14,904 nucleotides of DNA from NCBI GenBank assembly GCA_009775705.1, contig VSQE01000060.1:1-14904 (forward strand), in the 5' to 3' direction. Shown here one piece after another: positions 1-7,077 of the stretch (position 1 is its first letter; each line of letters opens with the position of its first letter). This stretch comes from Prevotellamassilia sp. Lineage in GTDB: Bacteria > Bacteroidota > Bacteroidia > Bacteroidales > Bacteroidaceae. Position numbers and translations under genes: made by a program. The notes beneath the pieces are model-generated. The model searched no databases. It was not told the origin of the DNA and saw only the letters and a program-made list of their open reading frames with translations.

Positions 1-510
1 GAGATCTACACCGCCGCACTCAACGAAGACAACAGCACCCTGACCCTCACCCGTGCGGAAGCCGGCAGCCCCCTGCCGGCCGGAACCGGTGTTGTAGTAA
101 AGAGCAATGCCGGCACCACCATCCAGTTTGAGACCACCGACAGCGAAGCTCCCGCCATCGGAGACCTCAAAGGAAACGACCACGCCACGGCCTTCAGCGC
201 CGATGACTATTCCGGCACTTTCTATACCCTTCAGGGCCTCACGGCCGACGAAAAGTCTGAGCCGACGGATGTCGTAGGCTTCAAACAGTTCACCGGCACG
301 ACGGCTCCCGCCTTCCGCAGCTATCTGCTGGTACCGGCATCGGCCGCCGTACAGGCCCTTCGCTTAGTATTCGGCGAGACCACCGGCATCGGAACGGCCA
401 CGACAGGACACGGCACGAAGAATGTCATCTACGACCTCAGCGGCCGTCGCGTACATCAGGCCTCGAAAGGCATCTACATCGTGAACGGCAAGAAAACCAT
501 TATCAAATAA
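1..510 (+). CDS. C-terminal part of a large secreted/surface protein with a Bacteroidales C-terminal tail (5' end outside window)
   Basis: The reading frame is open from base 1 and ends at TAA 508-510, so 169 C-terminal residues are present and the start lies upstream of the window. The visible part is a beta-rich, Thr/Ala/Gly-rich domain with an element like PAGTGVVVKS, then a VVGFKQF...APAFRSYLLVPAS stretch, followed by TTGIG and a final module IYDLSGRRVHQ...KGIYIVNGKKTIIK. That last module resembles the C-terminal tails of many secreted Prevotella-type proteins, which look like type A sorting signals of the type IX secretion system. Export by that route is an inference from the tail, because the signal peptide and any catalytic domains lie outside the window. 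The specific function cannot be told from this fragment. A small ORF follows after 19 bases and is probably on the same transcript. Confidence 0.8.
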   Translation, partial: EIYTAALNEDNSTLTLTRAEAGSPLPAGTGVVVKSNAGTTIQFETTDSEAPAIGDLKGNDHATAFSADDYSGTFYTLQGLTADEKSEPTDVVGFKQFTGTTAPAFRSYLLVPASAAVQALRLVFGETTGIGTATTGHGTKNVIYDLSGRRVHQASKGIYIVNGKKTIIK

Positions 511-529
511 ATCCATTTCCATACAGAAT

Positions 530-727
530 ATGAAAACAAAAACTGCATACACGGCTCCGGCCTGCGAAGTGATAGACTTTACCTCCGAACATTCCCTGAT
601 GCTCGGCGTAAGCGGCAATCCCGAAGGAATGAAAGGCGAAATAGGAGGCGAGGGCGACCAGTTCCTTTCCAACAAGAAACAGGGAGGAAGCTGGAACAGC
701 AGCCTGTGGTCCGACACGGACGAATAA
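530..727 (+). CDS. Small hypothetical protein (65 aa) downstream of the secreted protein gene
   Basis: This 65-residue ORF starts at ATG 530, 19 bases after the preceding stop, and ends at TAA 725-727. It has no separate promoter that I can see and is followed by a terminator, so it is probably the last gene of the same transcript. The N-terminus (MKTKTAYTAPACEVIDFTSE) has the K-x-Y-x-x-P-x-x-E-V/I pattern that I recall from many short Bacteroidales proteins of unknown function. The middle and end are Gly/Glu-rich and then Ser/Trp/Asp-rich, with an acidic C-terminus (SDTDE). There is no signal peptide, no transmembrane segment and a single cysteine. Function is unknown. Its position and codon use like its neighbours argue for a real gene, but a chance ORF cannot be fully excluded. 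Confidence 0.6.
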   Translation: MKTKTAYTAPACEVIDFTSEHSLMLGVSGNPEGMKGEIGGEGDQFLSNKKQGGSWNSSLWSDTDE

Positions 728-812
728 ACGGAAACACGCCGCAAGGCGTGACAGACGGAGGACAGAAAACGGCAACTTCGTCCTTCGGGTAATTTTTCTC
801 AACACATGCCCT

Positions 813-849
813 GACATCCGTCACACAACGTGGCGGATGTCTGTTTTTT
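813..849 (+). terminator. Rho-independent terminator after the secreted protein / small ORF transcript
   Basis: The arms at 813-824 and 830-841 form a 12-bp stem with one G-T wobble and a 5-base loop (ACAAC). A TG and then six T follow (844-849). This is a classic intrinsic terminator on the plus strand, 85 bases after the small ORF's stop. A smaller hairpin with a GCAA tetraloop (735-750) lies between them but has no T-run. Confidence 0.85.
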
Positions 850-915
850 CCGCCACTTCCTGTTTCCGGAATACTTGCAAAGGCATGACGGCAAGGAAAA
901 ACCCGGACTTTTATT

Positions 916-946
916 TTGTCCTTTTACCGGCTTACATTAACTTTGC
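916..946 (+). promoter_or_regulatory. Bacteroidota-type promoter for the hypothetical / polyamine dehydrogenase operon
   Basis: TAACTTTGC at 938-946 matches the Bacteroidota -7 element TAnnTTTG(C) exactly, and TTG at 916-918 sits 19 bases upstream as a -33 element. Initiation would be near 950, giving a leader of about 20 bases before the ATG at 972. This also argues against the longer reading frame that is open from 837, because that start lies upstream of the promoter and inside the preceding terminator. Confidence 0.75.
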
Positions 947-971
947 AAATCATCATCACCCGAAACCGATC

Positions 972-1547
972 ATGACAAACACCGAATGGCTGCCGAATGT
1001 CATACTGGCAGATGCCGACTTTCTGGACCGCGTCGCATTCGACCTGACCGTAAACTTTGAACGGATGATCGGCCGCCGCATCGAGGCTGCCGACCTGCCG
1101 CACTGGCTGGACTGTATCGCCCTGGACGGCGGACTGCGTCCGGGTGACAACCGCATCCAGGCGATTTTCCTGCACGACAGGAACCGCACCGCTCTGGAAC
1201 ACTTCAGGCCCTCCGACTTCGGGAAAGAGCTGGACGGACAGGCTTTCAAAGACAATCTGGGAGAGTTTCAGCTGCACAGTTTCGGCGTAGAGGAAATCGT
1301 CTCCAAAGCCGATTTTTTCACGGAATCGCTGTCGGCGCTACTTGAGGCCAAAGAAACCCGCCGCATCATGGTGGTGGCCGACATGGATGACTATGGCGAA
1401 CGCGTGAAACGCGCCGTAGCCTCGACCGAAGGCAAAGACATCACACTCTTTGCCATGCAACCGCTTACGGGACGGGGCTTCGCCCAGGAAATTCTGGGCT
1501 ACTCACTGATGAGCGCCCTCGGCATCCGCGGGGAAGAGCTGGGCTGA
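972..1547 (+). CDS. Conserved Bacteroidales hypothetical protein (possibly the DUF6621 family)
   Basis: I chose ATG 972 (191 aa) because a good -7/-33 promoter ends just upstream and the longer frame from 837 begins within a terminator. The protein is soluble and acidic, with no signal peptide or membrane segment. It contains a hydrophobic strand followed by acidic residues (RRIMVVADMDDYGERV, about residues 134-149) and a C-terminal stretch FAMQPLTGRGFAQEILGYSLMSALGI. From memory this resembles a Bacteroidota-only family annotated DUF6621, but I cannot verify the family number. The gene ends 46 bases before the carboxyspermidine dehydrogenase-type gene on the same strand, with no promoter or terminator between them, so the two are probably co-transcribed. 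No catalytic function can be assigned; a link to polyamine metabolism is only suggested by the neighbour. Confidence 0.75.
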   Translation: MTNTEWLPNVILADADFLDRVAFDLTVNFERMIGRRIEAADLPHWLDCIALDGGLRPGDNRIQAIFLHDRNRTALEHFRPSDFGKELDGQAFKDNLGEFQLHSFGVEEIVSKADFFTESLSALLEAKETRRIMVVADMDDYGERVKRAVASTEGKDITLFAMQPLTGRGFAQEILGYSLMSALGIRGEELG

Positions 1548-1593
1548 GCCCTGCATCGCACAGACTGACAAAAAAAACAAAAATATATCAAAC

Positions 1594-2787
1594 ATGGGAA
1601 AAGTCTTAATTATTGGAGCCGGCGGCGTAGCCACCGTGGCCGCGCACAAAGTGGCGCAGAACTCTGACGTATTCAACGAGATCATGATCGCGAGCCGCAC
1701 ACAATCGAAGTGTGATGCCATCGTGAAAGCCATAGGCCGCGACGACATCCGCACCGCCCGCGTCGACGCCGACAAGGTGGAGGAACTCGTGGCATTGTTC
1801 AACGACTTCAAACCGGATCTGGTCATGAATCTGGCCCTGCCCTACCAGGATCTGACCATCATGGAAGCCTGCCTGCAATGCGGCTGCTCCTATCTGGACA
1901 CGGCCAACTACGAGCCTATCGACGAGGCCCACTTTGAATATTCCTGGCAATGGGCCTACAAAGAACGCTTCGAACAGGCCGGACTGACCGCCATCCTGGG
2001 ATGCGGTTTCGACCCGGGGGTGACGAGCATCTACACGGCCTACGCCGCCAAGCACCACTTCGATGAAATACAGTATCTCGACATCGTGGACTGCAACGCG
2101 GGCGACCACCACAAAGCCTTTGCCACCAACTTCAACCCCGAAATCAACATCCGCGAGATCACACAGAAGGGCCTTTACTGGGAAAACGGGAAATGGGTGG
2201 AGACCGAACCGCTCGAAATACACAGGCCGCTGACCTATCCCAACATCGGTCCGCGCGAAAGCTACCTCCTGCACCACGAAGAAATAGAGAGCCTCGTGAA
2301 GAACTATCCCACCATCAAGCGGGCCCGCTTCTGGATGACCTTCGGACAGGAATACCTGACCCACCTGCGCGTGATCCAGAACATCGGCATGGACAGCATC
2401 GTCCCCATCAACTACAACGGCATGGAAATCGTGCCCCTGCAATTCCTGAAAGCCGTGCTCCCCAATCCGCAGGAACTGGGCGAGAACTACGAGGGAGAGA
2501 CAAGCATCGGCTGCCGCATCCGCGGACTCAAGGACGGCAAAGAGCGCACCTACTATGTATATAACAACTGCTCGCACCGTGCCGCCTACGAGGAGACCGG
2601 CATGCAGGGCGTGAGCTACACGACGGGCGTTCCGGCCTGCATCGGCGCACGCATGTTCATGCTGGGATTGTGGAAACGGCCGGGTGTATGGAACGTGGAA
2701 GAATTCGATCCCGATCCCTTCATGGAAGAACTGAACAAGCAGGGACTTCCCTGGCACGAGATATTCGATGGAGACCTGGAGCTTTAA
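1594..2787 (+). CDS. Saccharopine dehydrogenase-family protein, probably carboxy(nor)spermidine dehydrogenase
   Basis: This 397-residue protein begins with a Rossmann nucleotide-binding fold (GKVLIIGAGGVATVAAHKVA, glycine-rich loop at residues 8-11). The saccharopine dehydrogenase-like features that follow include DLVMNLALPYQDLTIMEAC, CSYLDTANYEP and GLTAILGCGFDPGVTSIYTA. Its length and these motifs fit the single-domain bacterial branch that reductively condenses aspartate beta-semialdehyde with putrescine or diaminopropane using NADPH. The product, carboxyspermidine or carboxynorspermidine, is then decarboxylated by an NspC-type enzyme. Bacteroides species are known to make spermidine this way. 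Genuine lysine-pathway saccharopine dehydrogenase is less likely because Bacteroidales make lysine through diaminopimelate. No decarboxylase gene is in the window. The gene is preceded by an A-rich leader and is probably the second gene of an operon that ends at the hairpin at 2824-2861. Confidence 0.88.
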   Translation: MGKVLIIGAGGVATVAAHKVAQNSDVFNEIMIASRTQSKCDAIVKAIGRDDIRTARVDADKVEELVALFNDFKPDLVMNLALPYQDLTIMEACLQCGCSYLDTANYEPIDEAHFEYSWQWAYKERFEQAGLTAILGCGFDPGVTSIYTAYAAKHHFDEIQYLDIVDCNAGDHHKAFATNFNPEINIREITQKGLYWENGKWVETEPLEIHRPLTYPNIGPRESYLLHHEEIESLVKNYPTIKRARFWMTFGQEYLTHLRVIQNIGMDSIVPINYNGMEIVPLQFLKAVLPNPQELGENYEGETSIGCRIRGLKDGKERTYYVYNNCSHRAAYEETGMQGVSYTTGVPACIGARMFMLGLWKRPGVWNVEEFDPDPFMEELNKQGLPWHEIFDGDLEL

Positions 2788-2823
2788 GCTCCCCCGTCTC
2801 CACCGTACAGGAAAATCTAAAAG

Positions 2824-2863
2824 AAACGTTCCGCCTTCTCTGCATGTGAGGCGGAACGTTTTT
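2824..2863. terminator. Bidirectional terminator between convergent genes
   Basis: A perfect 13-bp inverted repeat (arms 2824-2836 and 2849-2861, 12-base loop) is followed by T's on the plus strand. On the minus strand the mirrored A-rich flank gives TTTCTTTT. It lies 36 bases after the plus-strand dehydrogenase stop and 35 bases beyond the minus-strand PepSY-like gene stop, so it can serve both. Confidence 0.88.
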
Positions 2864-2896
2864 CTTGTGATCCGGCAAACCGGAAAGACAGTATTG

Positions 2897-3346
2897 TCAG
2901 ATGTCGATGTCCGTTACCTGAAACTTACGGTTGAAGGTTATCTCCACATCATTGGACAACTCCACCTCGTACTTTCTCTTGTCTTTCTCAATTTTTACAA
3001 TCTTGGCATCCGGATAATGGGAATGCACATAACGGGTGATAGCCGCAGGCACCAGTCCGCTCGGTACAACCGACCGCTTACAGTCGATTTCGGTCCAACG
3101 GCCGTTACGGTCAAACTCAACCTTGTCACCACTCGTAAAGGTGACATCGAATCCCTTCTCAAGCCATCCGTTCTCCGCCTTTGCCAAAGCGATCTTCTGC
3201 TTGGAGAAGTTTTTCTTGATAATCTGCCGGGCCGTCATGGGAAGGTTATTGATACTGACCGGAACATTCTTATCGGCAAAAACCGGTCCCTGCATGGCCA
3301 AAAGACCGGCACATGCCACCATCCATCTTTTCATCTTCATTTTCAT
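2897..3346 (-). CDS. Exported PepSY-like domain protein
   Basis: I chose ATG 3346 because it begins a clear Sec signal peptide: a lysine/methionine-rich n-region (MKMKMKRW), a hydrophobic core (MVACAGLLAMQ) and a likely cleavage site after residue 24 (VFA|DK). It is also preceded by an A-rich leader (AAAAGAAGAACTT). The longer in-frame start at 3418 would put 24 residues before the signal peptide and lies upstream of the predicted promoter. The mature part (about 125 residues) has the pattern LPMTARQIIKKNF, GFDVTF.SGDKVEFDRNGRW..ID, then SGLVPAAITRYVHSHYPDAKIVKIEK and a second strand set ending EITFNRKFQVTDIDI. This matches the PepSY-like family of Bacteroidota periplasmic proteins (two alpha-beta units). 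Function is unknown; a binding or inhibitory role in the periplasm is the usual guess. The gene is monocistronic, convergent with the upstream dehydrogenase gene and divergent from recA. Confidence 0.85.
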   Translation of the reverse strand: MKMKMKRWMVACAGLLAMQGPVFADKNVPVSINNLPMTARQIIKKNFSKQKIALAKAENGWLEKGFDVTFTSGDKVEFDRNGRWTEIDCKRSVVPSGLVPAAITRYVHSHYPDAKIVKIEKDKRKYEVELSNDVEITFNRKFQVTDIDI

Positions 3347-3361
3347 AAGTTCTTCTTTTAA

Positions 3362-3376
3362 AATTGTTCTACAATT
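3362..3376. repeat. Perfect short inverted repeat in the PepSY-like gene leader (possible operator)
   Basis: AATTGT-TCT-ACAATT forms two perfect 6-bp half-sites around a 3-base spacer. It lies between the predicted -7 element (3393-3401) and the start codon (3346) of the PepSY-like gene, so it would be inside the transcribed leader. It could be a regulator-binding site or a weak hairpin; an AT-rich chance match is also possible. Confidence 0.35.
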
Positions 3377-3392
3377 GGTTGGCTGTTCAGGG

Positions 3393-3401
3393 GCAAAGAT
3401 A
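3393..3401 (-). promoter_or_regulatory. -7 element of the PepSY-like gene promoter
   Basis: Read on the minus strand this is TATCTTTGC, an exact match to the Bacteroidota -7 element TAnnTTTG(C). It lies about 47 bases upstream of the chosen start codon. I see no convincing TTG-type -33 element at the expected distance. Confidence 0.6.
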
Positions 3402-3492
3402 GGAATTTTGAAACACACGGAAAGAAGAATGACTTTTTTTAGCGTACATTATCATTCCTGAAGAATCGGCCTCTCTTCCCTCTCCTACCAAT

Positions 3493-3511
3493 AAAAAACG
3501 GGCTTTTCCCG
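3493..3511 (-). terminator. Small terminator-like hairpin upstream of recA, minus orientation, with no gene feeding it
   Basis: CGGG (3499-3502) and CCCG (3508-3511) pair around CTTTT, and six A at 3493-3498 become a T-run on the minus strand. The shape is a short intrinsic terminator for minus-strand transcripts, but no minus-strand gene lies directly upstream because recA is on the plus strand. The stem is short, so the call is weak. It might limit antisense transcription from the recA side. Confidence 0.3.
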
Positions 3512-3530
3512 CATTCTCATTTTTAATTAT

Positions 3531-3538
3531 TATCTTTG
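3531..3538 (+). promoter_or_regulatory. -7 element of the recA promoter
   Basis: TATCTTTG is an exact TAnnTTTG match 31 bases upstream of the recA ATG, implying a leader of roughly 25 bases. The upstream region is T/A-rich without a clear TTG at the -33 position. No LexA-box-like palindrome is apparent around it. Confidence 0.6.
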
Positions 3539-3569
3539 TTCCCTGAGAACATCCTAATACATACCCACA

Positions 3570-4598
3570 ATGGCAAAAAAAGAAGACATACAAGGTTCGG
3601 GCAGCACTGAAGAAAAGCTGAAAGCGCTACAAGCTGCCATGGCCAAAATCGAAAAGGACTTCGGAAAAGGTTCTATAATGAAACTCGGCGATGAACAGAT
3701 CGAAAACGTAGATGTCATTCCTACCGGCAGTCTGGCCCTTGATGCCGCTCTCGGAGTGGGCGGCTATCCCAAAGGACGCATCATCGAAATCTACGGACCG
3801 GAAAGTTCCGGTAAAACCACACTGGCTATCCACGCCATAGCCGAGGCCCAGAAAGCCGGAGGAATCGCAGCCTTTATTGATGCCGAGCATGCCTTTGACC
3901 GCTTCTATGCCGCAAAACTCGGTGTCAACGTTGACGAACTGCTGATCTCACAACCGGACAACGGAGAACAGGCTCTGGAAATCGCCGACCAGCTTATCCG
4001 CTCTTCCGCCATAGACATTATCGTTGTAGACTCTGTGGCCGCCCTCACTCCGAAGGCCGAGATAGAAGGCGAAATGGGAGACAATAAAGTGGGATTGCAG
4101 GCCCGCCTCATGAGCCAGGCCCTTCGCAAACTGACATCCACAATCAACAAGACAAACACCACCTGCATCTTCATCAACCAGTTGCGCGAAAAGATCGGAG
4201 TCATGTTCGGAAATCCGGAAACCACAACCGGCGGTAACGCCCTGAAGTTCTATGCCTCCGTGCGTCTGGACATCCGTCGCGTCACAACGCTGAAGGACGG
4301 CGATACTCCCATCGGCAACCAGGTTCGCGTGAAGGTTGTGAAGAACAAAGTGGCTCCCCCGTTCCGCAAGGCCGAATTTGAAATCACCTTCGGAGAAGGT
4401 ATCTCCCACATCGGCGAAGTGGTGGACCTTGGCACCGAACTGGGCATCATCAAGAAAAGCGGCTCCTGGTTCAGCTACGGAGACGCGAAGATAGGCCAGG
4501 GACGCGATGCCGTAAAACGTATGCTGAAAGACAATCCGGAACTCTGCGAGGAACTGGAAAGCAAAATTGCGGAAGCGCTGAAGGCACAACAGGACTAA
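3570..4598 (+). CDS. recA: RecA recombinase
   Basis: RecA forms ATP-dependent filaments on single-stranded DNA and drives strand exchange in homologous recombination and repair. The 342-residue product has the full family layout: an N-terminal helix (EEKLKALQAAMAKIEKDFGKG), Walker A GPESSGKTT at residues 76-84, IDAEHAF at about 103-109 holding the catalytic glutamate, and a Walker B-type strand IIVVDSVAALTP. Loop 1 (EGEMGD) and the loop 2 region FGNPETTTGGNALKFYAS follow, and the protein ends in the usual C-terminal domain. Its length is normal for Bacteroidales RecA, with a short and only modestly acidic C-terminal tail. The gene is monocistronic, with its own promoter and a strong terminator 23 bases after the stop. 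I see no LexA-type operator, so classical SOS control is not evident from the sequence. Confidence 0.99.
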   Translation: MAKKEDIQGSGSTEEKLKALQAAMAKIEKDFGKGSIMKLGDEQIENVDVIPTGSLALDAALGVGGYPKGRIIEIYGPESSGKTTLAIHAIAEAQKAGGIAAFIDAEHAFDRFYAAKLGVNVDELLISQPDNGEQALEIADQLIRSSAIDIIVVDSVAALTPKAEIEGEMGDNKVGLQARLMSQALRKLTSTINKTNTTCIFINQLREKIGVMFGNPETTTGGNALKFYASVRLDIRRVTTLKDGDTPIGNQVRVKVVKNKVAPPFRKAEFEITFGEGISHIGEVVDLGTELGIIKKSGSWFSYGDAKIGQGRDAVKRMLKDNPELCEELESKIAEALKAQQD

Positions 4599-4621
4599 TC
4601 TCCGACCTATATACCGCGACA

Positions 4622-4661
4622 CACGTAAAAAGGATGCCTTGTGCGGCATCCTTTTTACGTG
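4622..4661. terminator. Strong bidirectional terminator between recA and the alcohol dehydrogenase gene
   Basis: A perfect 17-bp stem (4622-4638 with 4645-4661) closes on a 6-base loop. Within it, an A5 tract, a GGATGCC core and a T5 tract give a GC-rich stem followed by T's in both directions. It sits 23 bases after the recA stop and just beyond the stop of the convergent minus-strand gene, so it should end both transcripts. Confidence 0.9.
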
Positions 4662-4665
4662 CGTT

Positions 4666-5838
4666 TTATAGAGATGCTTCAAGTATCCGGTATATATCCT
4701 TTTCCGTAAGCGGAACAAAAACGGAAGGATCATCCAGTCCCTCATTCCTGGCGATGTGCGCGGCAATTTCCTTCAGGCGGCTGCCATCAATACCCACTTC
4801 ACGCAGGGTCATCGGCATGCGCATCGTATTCTTGAAAAAATCATAGGTCTTGTCTATGACCAGCTCTGCAATCTCATAGGGCGGCAGATTGGCAGGAATA
4901 CCGTAAATGTCCACACCAAACTTTACGAAACGCTCCAGCGTACGGTCGCTCAATATATGACGCATCCACCTCGGTGTAATGATGGCAAGCCCTTCGCCAT
5001 GCGTGATGTCGTAATAAGCTGACAATGCATGCTCGATACCGTGCATGGGCCATCCAGACTTGCCTGCTCCCAGATTAAGCAGCCCGTTACAACCGAAAGT
5101 GCAGGCAAGCATGATTTCGGCACGGGTCTCATAATCATCGGGATGGTCCAAGGCAACAGGACCGAACTTCATCAGAGTTTTAATCAACGTCTCGCAAAAG
5201 CCGTCGGCGACCGAATTGGAAGGACTGACAAAGAACTGTTCCATGGCATGGTTGACGGCATCGGCCACCCCTGCTGCGGTATGTTTGGCATTGACCGTTT
5301 CAGTATAGGTTGGATCAAGCAGCGAACAGACGGGAAAAAGCAACGAGTCCATGTATCCGATCTTGTCGTTGGTCTCCGTCCGGGAAATAACGCCTCCGCA
5401 ATCATACTCGCTGCCGGTAGCGGCAAGTGTCATCACATCAACGATAGGAAGTGCGGCCGTAGCCTTTACCTTGTATGAAATAAGGTCCCACGGATCTCCA
5501 TCGTATTTGGCCGCGGCAGCAATAGCCTTGCAACAGTCGAGCACCGACCCTCCACCGACAGAAAGGATTACATCTATGTTCTTTTCCTTGCAGATTCTCT
5601 GCCCGGCAAGAACGCTCGGGTCATATTTGGGGTTAGGCTCGATACAGCCCAATTCGTGGATTTCAAAATCCTTGAGCAGTTCCTTCACCTTGTCGTAAAG
5701 CCCGATCCGTTTGATGCTTCCTCCGCCATAGGCGAGAAGTACACGTTTTCCGATGGGGCGTATTACCTCGGGCAGTCTTCCGACAATGCCTTTCCCGAAA
5801 ATCAAACGGGTCGGGGTGTGATATTCAAAATTTTCCAT
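4666..5838 (-). CDS. Iron-containing alcohol dehydrogenase, YqhD/butanol dehydrogenase type
   Basis: I prefer ATG 5838 (390 aa) because the protein then starts MENFEYHTPTRLIFGKG, as family members do, after an A-rich leader. ATGs at 5868 and 5877 would add 10 or 13 residues. The sequence has the dinucleotide-binding GGGSVLD (95-101) and the metal ligands expected from the family: D193 and H197 in DAVNH, H266 in PMHGIEHA, and H280 in THGEG. These fall one residue from the E. coli YqhD ligands (D194, H198, H267, H281). YqhD is an NADPH-dependent aldehyde reductase acting on many short-chain and reactive aldehydes, so a cytoplasmic aldehyde-reducing role is likely; the true substrate is unknown. 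The gene follows the PatB-type gene by 78 bases with no promoter I can recognise, so it is probably the last gene of the DUF3737-MATE-PatB operon. Confidence 0.92.
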   Translation of the reverse strand: MENFEYHTPTRLIFGKGIVGRLPEVIRPIGKRVLLAYGGGSIKRIGLYDKVKELLKDFEIHELGCIEPNPKYDPSVLAGQRICKEKNIDVILSVGGGSVLDCCKAIAAAAKYDGDPWDLISYKVKATAALPIVDVMTLAATGSEYDCGGVISRTETNDKIGYMDSLLFPVCSLLDPTYTETVNAKHTAAGVADAVNHAMEQFFVSPSNSVADGFCETLIKTLMKFGPVALDHPDDYETRAEIMLACTFGCNGLLNLGAGKSGWPMHGIEHALSAYYDITHGEGLAIITPRWMRHILSDRTLERFVKFGVDIYGIPANLPPYEIAELVIDKTYDFFKNTMRMPMTLREVGIDGSRLKEIAAHIARNEGLDDPSVFVPLTEKDIYRILEASL

Positions 5839-5916
5839 GTCTGAGAGTTTATCTGTTTTTTCAATCATTTGTTTCATGTCATACGGAGTCTGAATAATAC
5901 ATGACTGGGCATCGGT

Positions 5917-7074
5917 TCATTGCAACACACGGGCCATTCGTTCCAGCCCGTCCGCAAGCAACGCCCGGGGACAGGCAATATTCAGACGGATGAATCCTTC
6001 CCCACCGGGGCCATACATGGTACCGGAATTGACCATCAGCTTTTGTTTCTCTTGCAACCGCAACGTCACGGCCTCCGAACCGATAGCGGACGCACGACAG
6101 TCAATCCAGACCAGATAGGTACCTTCGAGCGGCAACACGGAATAGTGAGGCAACCGCTCCTTAAAAAAGCGGCAGAGGTATTCGTAATTCTCCCACAGGT
6201 ATTTCCGCAAGGCATCGAGCCACGGGCCGCCTTCGTCATAGGCAGCTATAGTAGCGACCACACCGAACGGATTGACATCGCACACCTCATTGATGTTGAT
6301 GGCCCGGTCTATACGATGACGAACCTCCTCATCGGCTGCGATGATATTGGCTATTTGCAGTCCGGCAATGTTGAACGCCTTGCTGGGCGAGACACAGGTC
6401 ACAGAGTTTTGCCGAAGGCGTTCGGACAGCGAGGCAAAAGGTGTATAGACATGCCTTTCGTAAGTCAGTTCGCAATGAATCTCGTCCGCCACGACAAACA
6501 CCCCGTTGCGCAGACAAATGTCACCGAGACGCCGCAGTTCTTCGGGTGTCCACACCCGTCCGACCGGATTGTGGGGATTGCATAACAGCAACAGTTTCGC
6601 CTTCGGATCGGCCGCTTTCTCTTCGAGGCCATCGAAGTCTATCCTGTAGCGACCGTCCCGGTACACGAGGCTGTTGGCCGACAGTTCGCATCCGTTGTTG
6701 CGGACCGACGAATAGAAACAGTTGTATGCCGGGCTCTGTACAATTACCTTGTCGCCCGGTGAAGCCAAGGCTTTGATAATGGCGGACAGAGCCGGAACGA
6801 CACCGCTGGTATAGACGATCCATCGAGGATCGATCTGCCAGCCGTGACGGTTTCCGAACCATCGGACAACCGCATCGTAATAGGCTCCGGGCACTTTGGT
6901 ATATCCGAAAATGCCGTGAGCCACACGCTTCTGCAAGGCTTCCACGACAGCTGGTGCCGTACGGAAATCCATATCCGCTACCCACATGGGCAGCACATCC
7001 TCCTCCTCAGGAGTATCCCATTTGTAAGAATTTGTCCTGCGTCGCGGAACTATCGTTTCGAAATCGTATCTCAT
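5917..7074 (-). CDS. PatB/MalY-family PLP-dependent carbon-sulfur lyase (aminotransferase fold class I)
   Basis: This 385-residue protein is a fold-type I PLP enzyme of the MalY/PatB branch. The N-terminal signature LPMWVADMDFRTAPAVVEAL and IFGYTKVPGAYYDAVVRWF is typical of that branch. NPHNPVG is at residues 166-172, ADEIH (cofactor aspartate) at 196-200, and the PLP-binding lysine is K232 in SPSKAFNIAGLQ. The C-terminal FIRLNIACPR carries the likely substrate carboxylate-binding arginine. Characterised relatives cleave cystathionine and other cysteine S-conjugates to pyruvate, ammonia and a thiol; some, such as E. coli MalY, also have regulatory roles. The start codon lies 3 bases beyond the MATE gene stop, so the two genes are tightly coupled. 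Whether the physiological substrate is cystathionine or another S-conjugate cannot be read from the sequence. Confidence 0.93.
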   Translation of the reverse strand: MRYDFETIVPRRRTNSYKWDTPEEEDVLPMWVADMDFRTAPAVVEALQKRVAHGIFGYTKVPGAYYDAVVRWFGNRHGWQIDPRWIVYTSGVVPALSAIIKALASPGDKVIVQSPAYNCFYSSVRNNGCELSANSLVYRDGRYRIDFDGLEEKAADPKAKLLLLCNPHNPVGRVWTPEELRRLGDICLRNGVFVVADEIHCELTYERHVYTPFASLSERLRQNSVTCVSPSKAFNIAGLQIANIIAADEEVRHRIDRAININEVCDVNPFGVVATIAAYDEGGPWLDALRKYLWENYEYLCRFFKERLPHYSVLPLEGTYLVWIDCRASAIGSEAVTLRLQEKQKLMVNSGTMYGPGGEGFIRLNIACPRALLADGLERMARVLQ

Positions 7075-7077
7075 AAT

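Noticed and set aside
735..750. Hairpin CACGCC-GCAA-GGCGTG after the small ORF as a terminator or RNA element
   Set aside because: The stem is only 6 bp and no T-run follows; a proper terminator lies at 813-849. It may simply help to stabilise the 3' end.
837..971. In-frame extension of the hypothetical gene upstream to 837
   Set aside because: It begins inside a terminator stem and runs through a good -33/-7 promoter; ATG 972 follows that promoter directly.
1606..2757. Long minus-strand ORF (383 codons) opposite the dehydrogenase gene
   Set aside because: It mirrors a strong, recognisable plus-strand gene, and its His/Val/Gly-rich translation resembles no family; it is an antisense shadow caused by codon bias.
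1594..2787. Reading the gene as lysine-pathway saccharopine dehydrogenase
   Set aside because: Bacteroidales make lysine through diaminopimelate, and the sequence and length fit the carboxy(nor)spermidine branch better.
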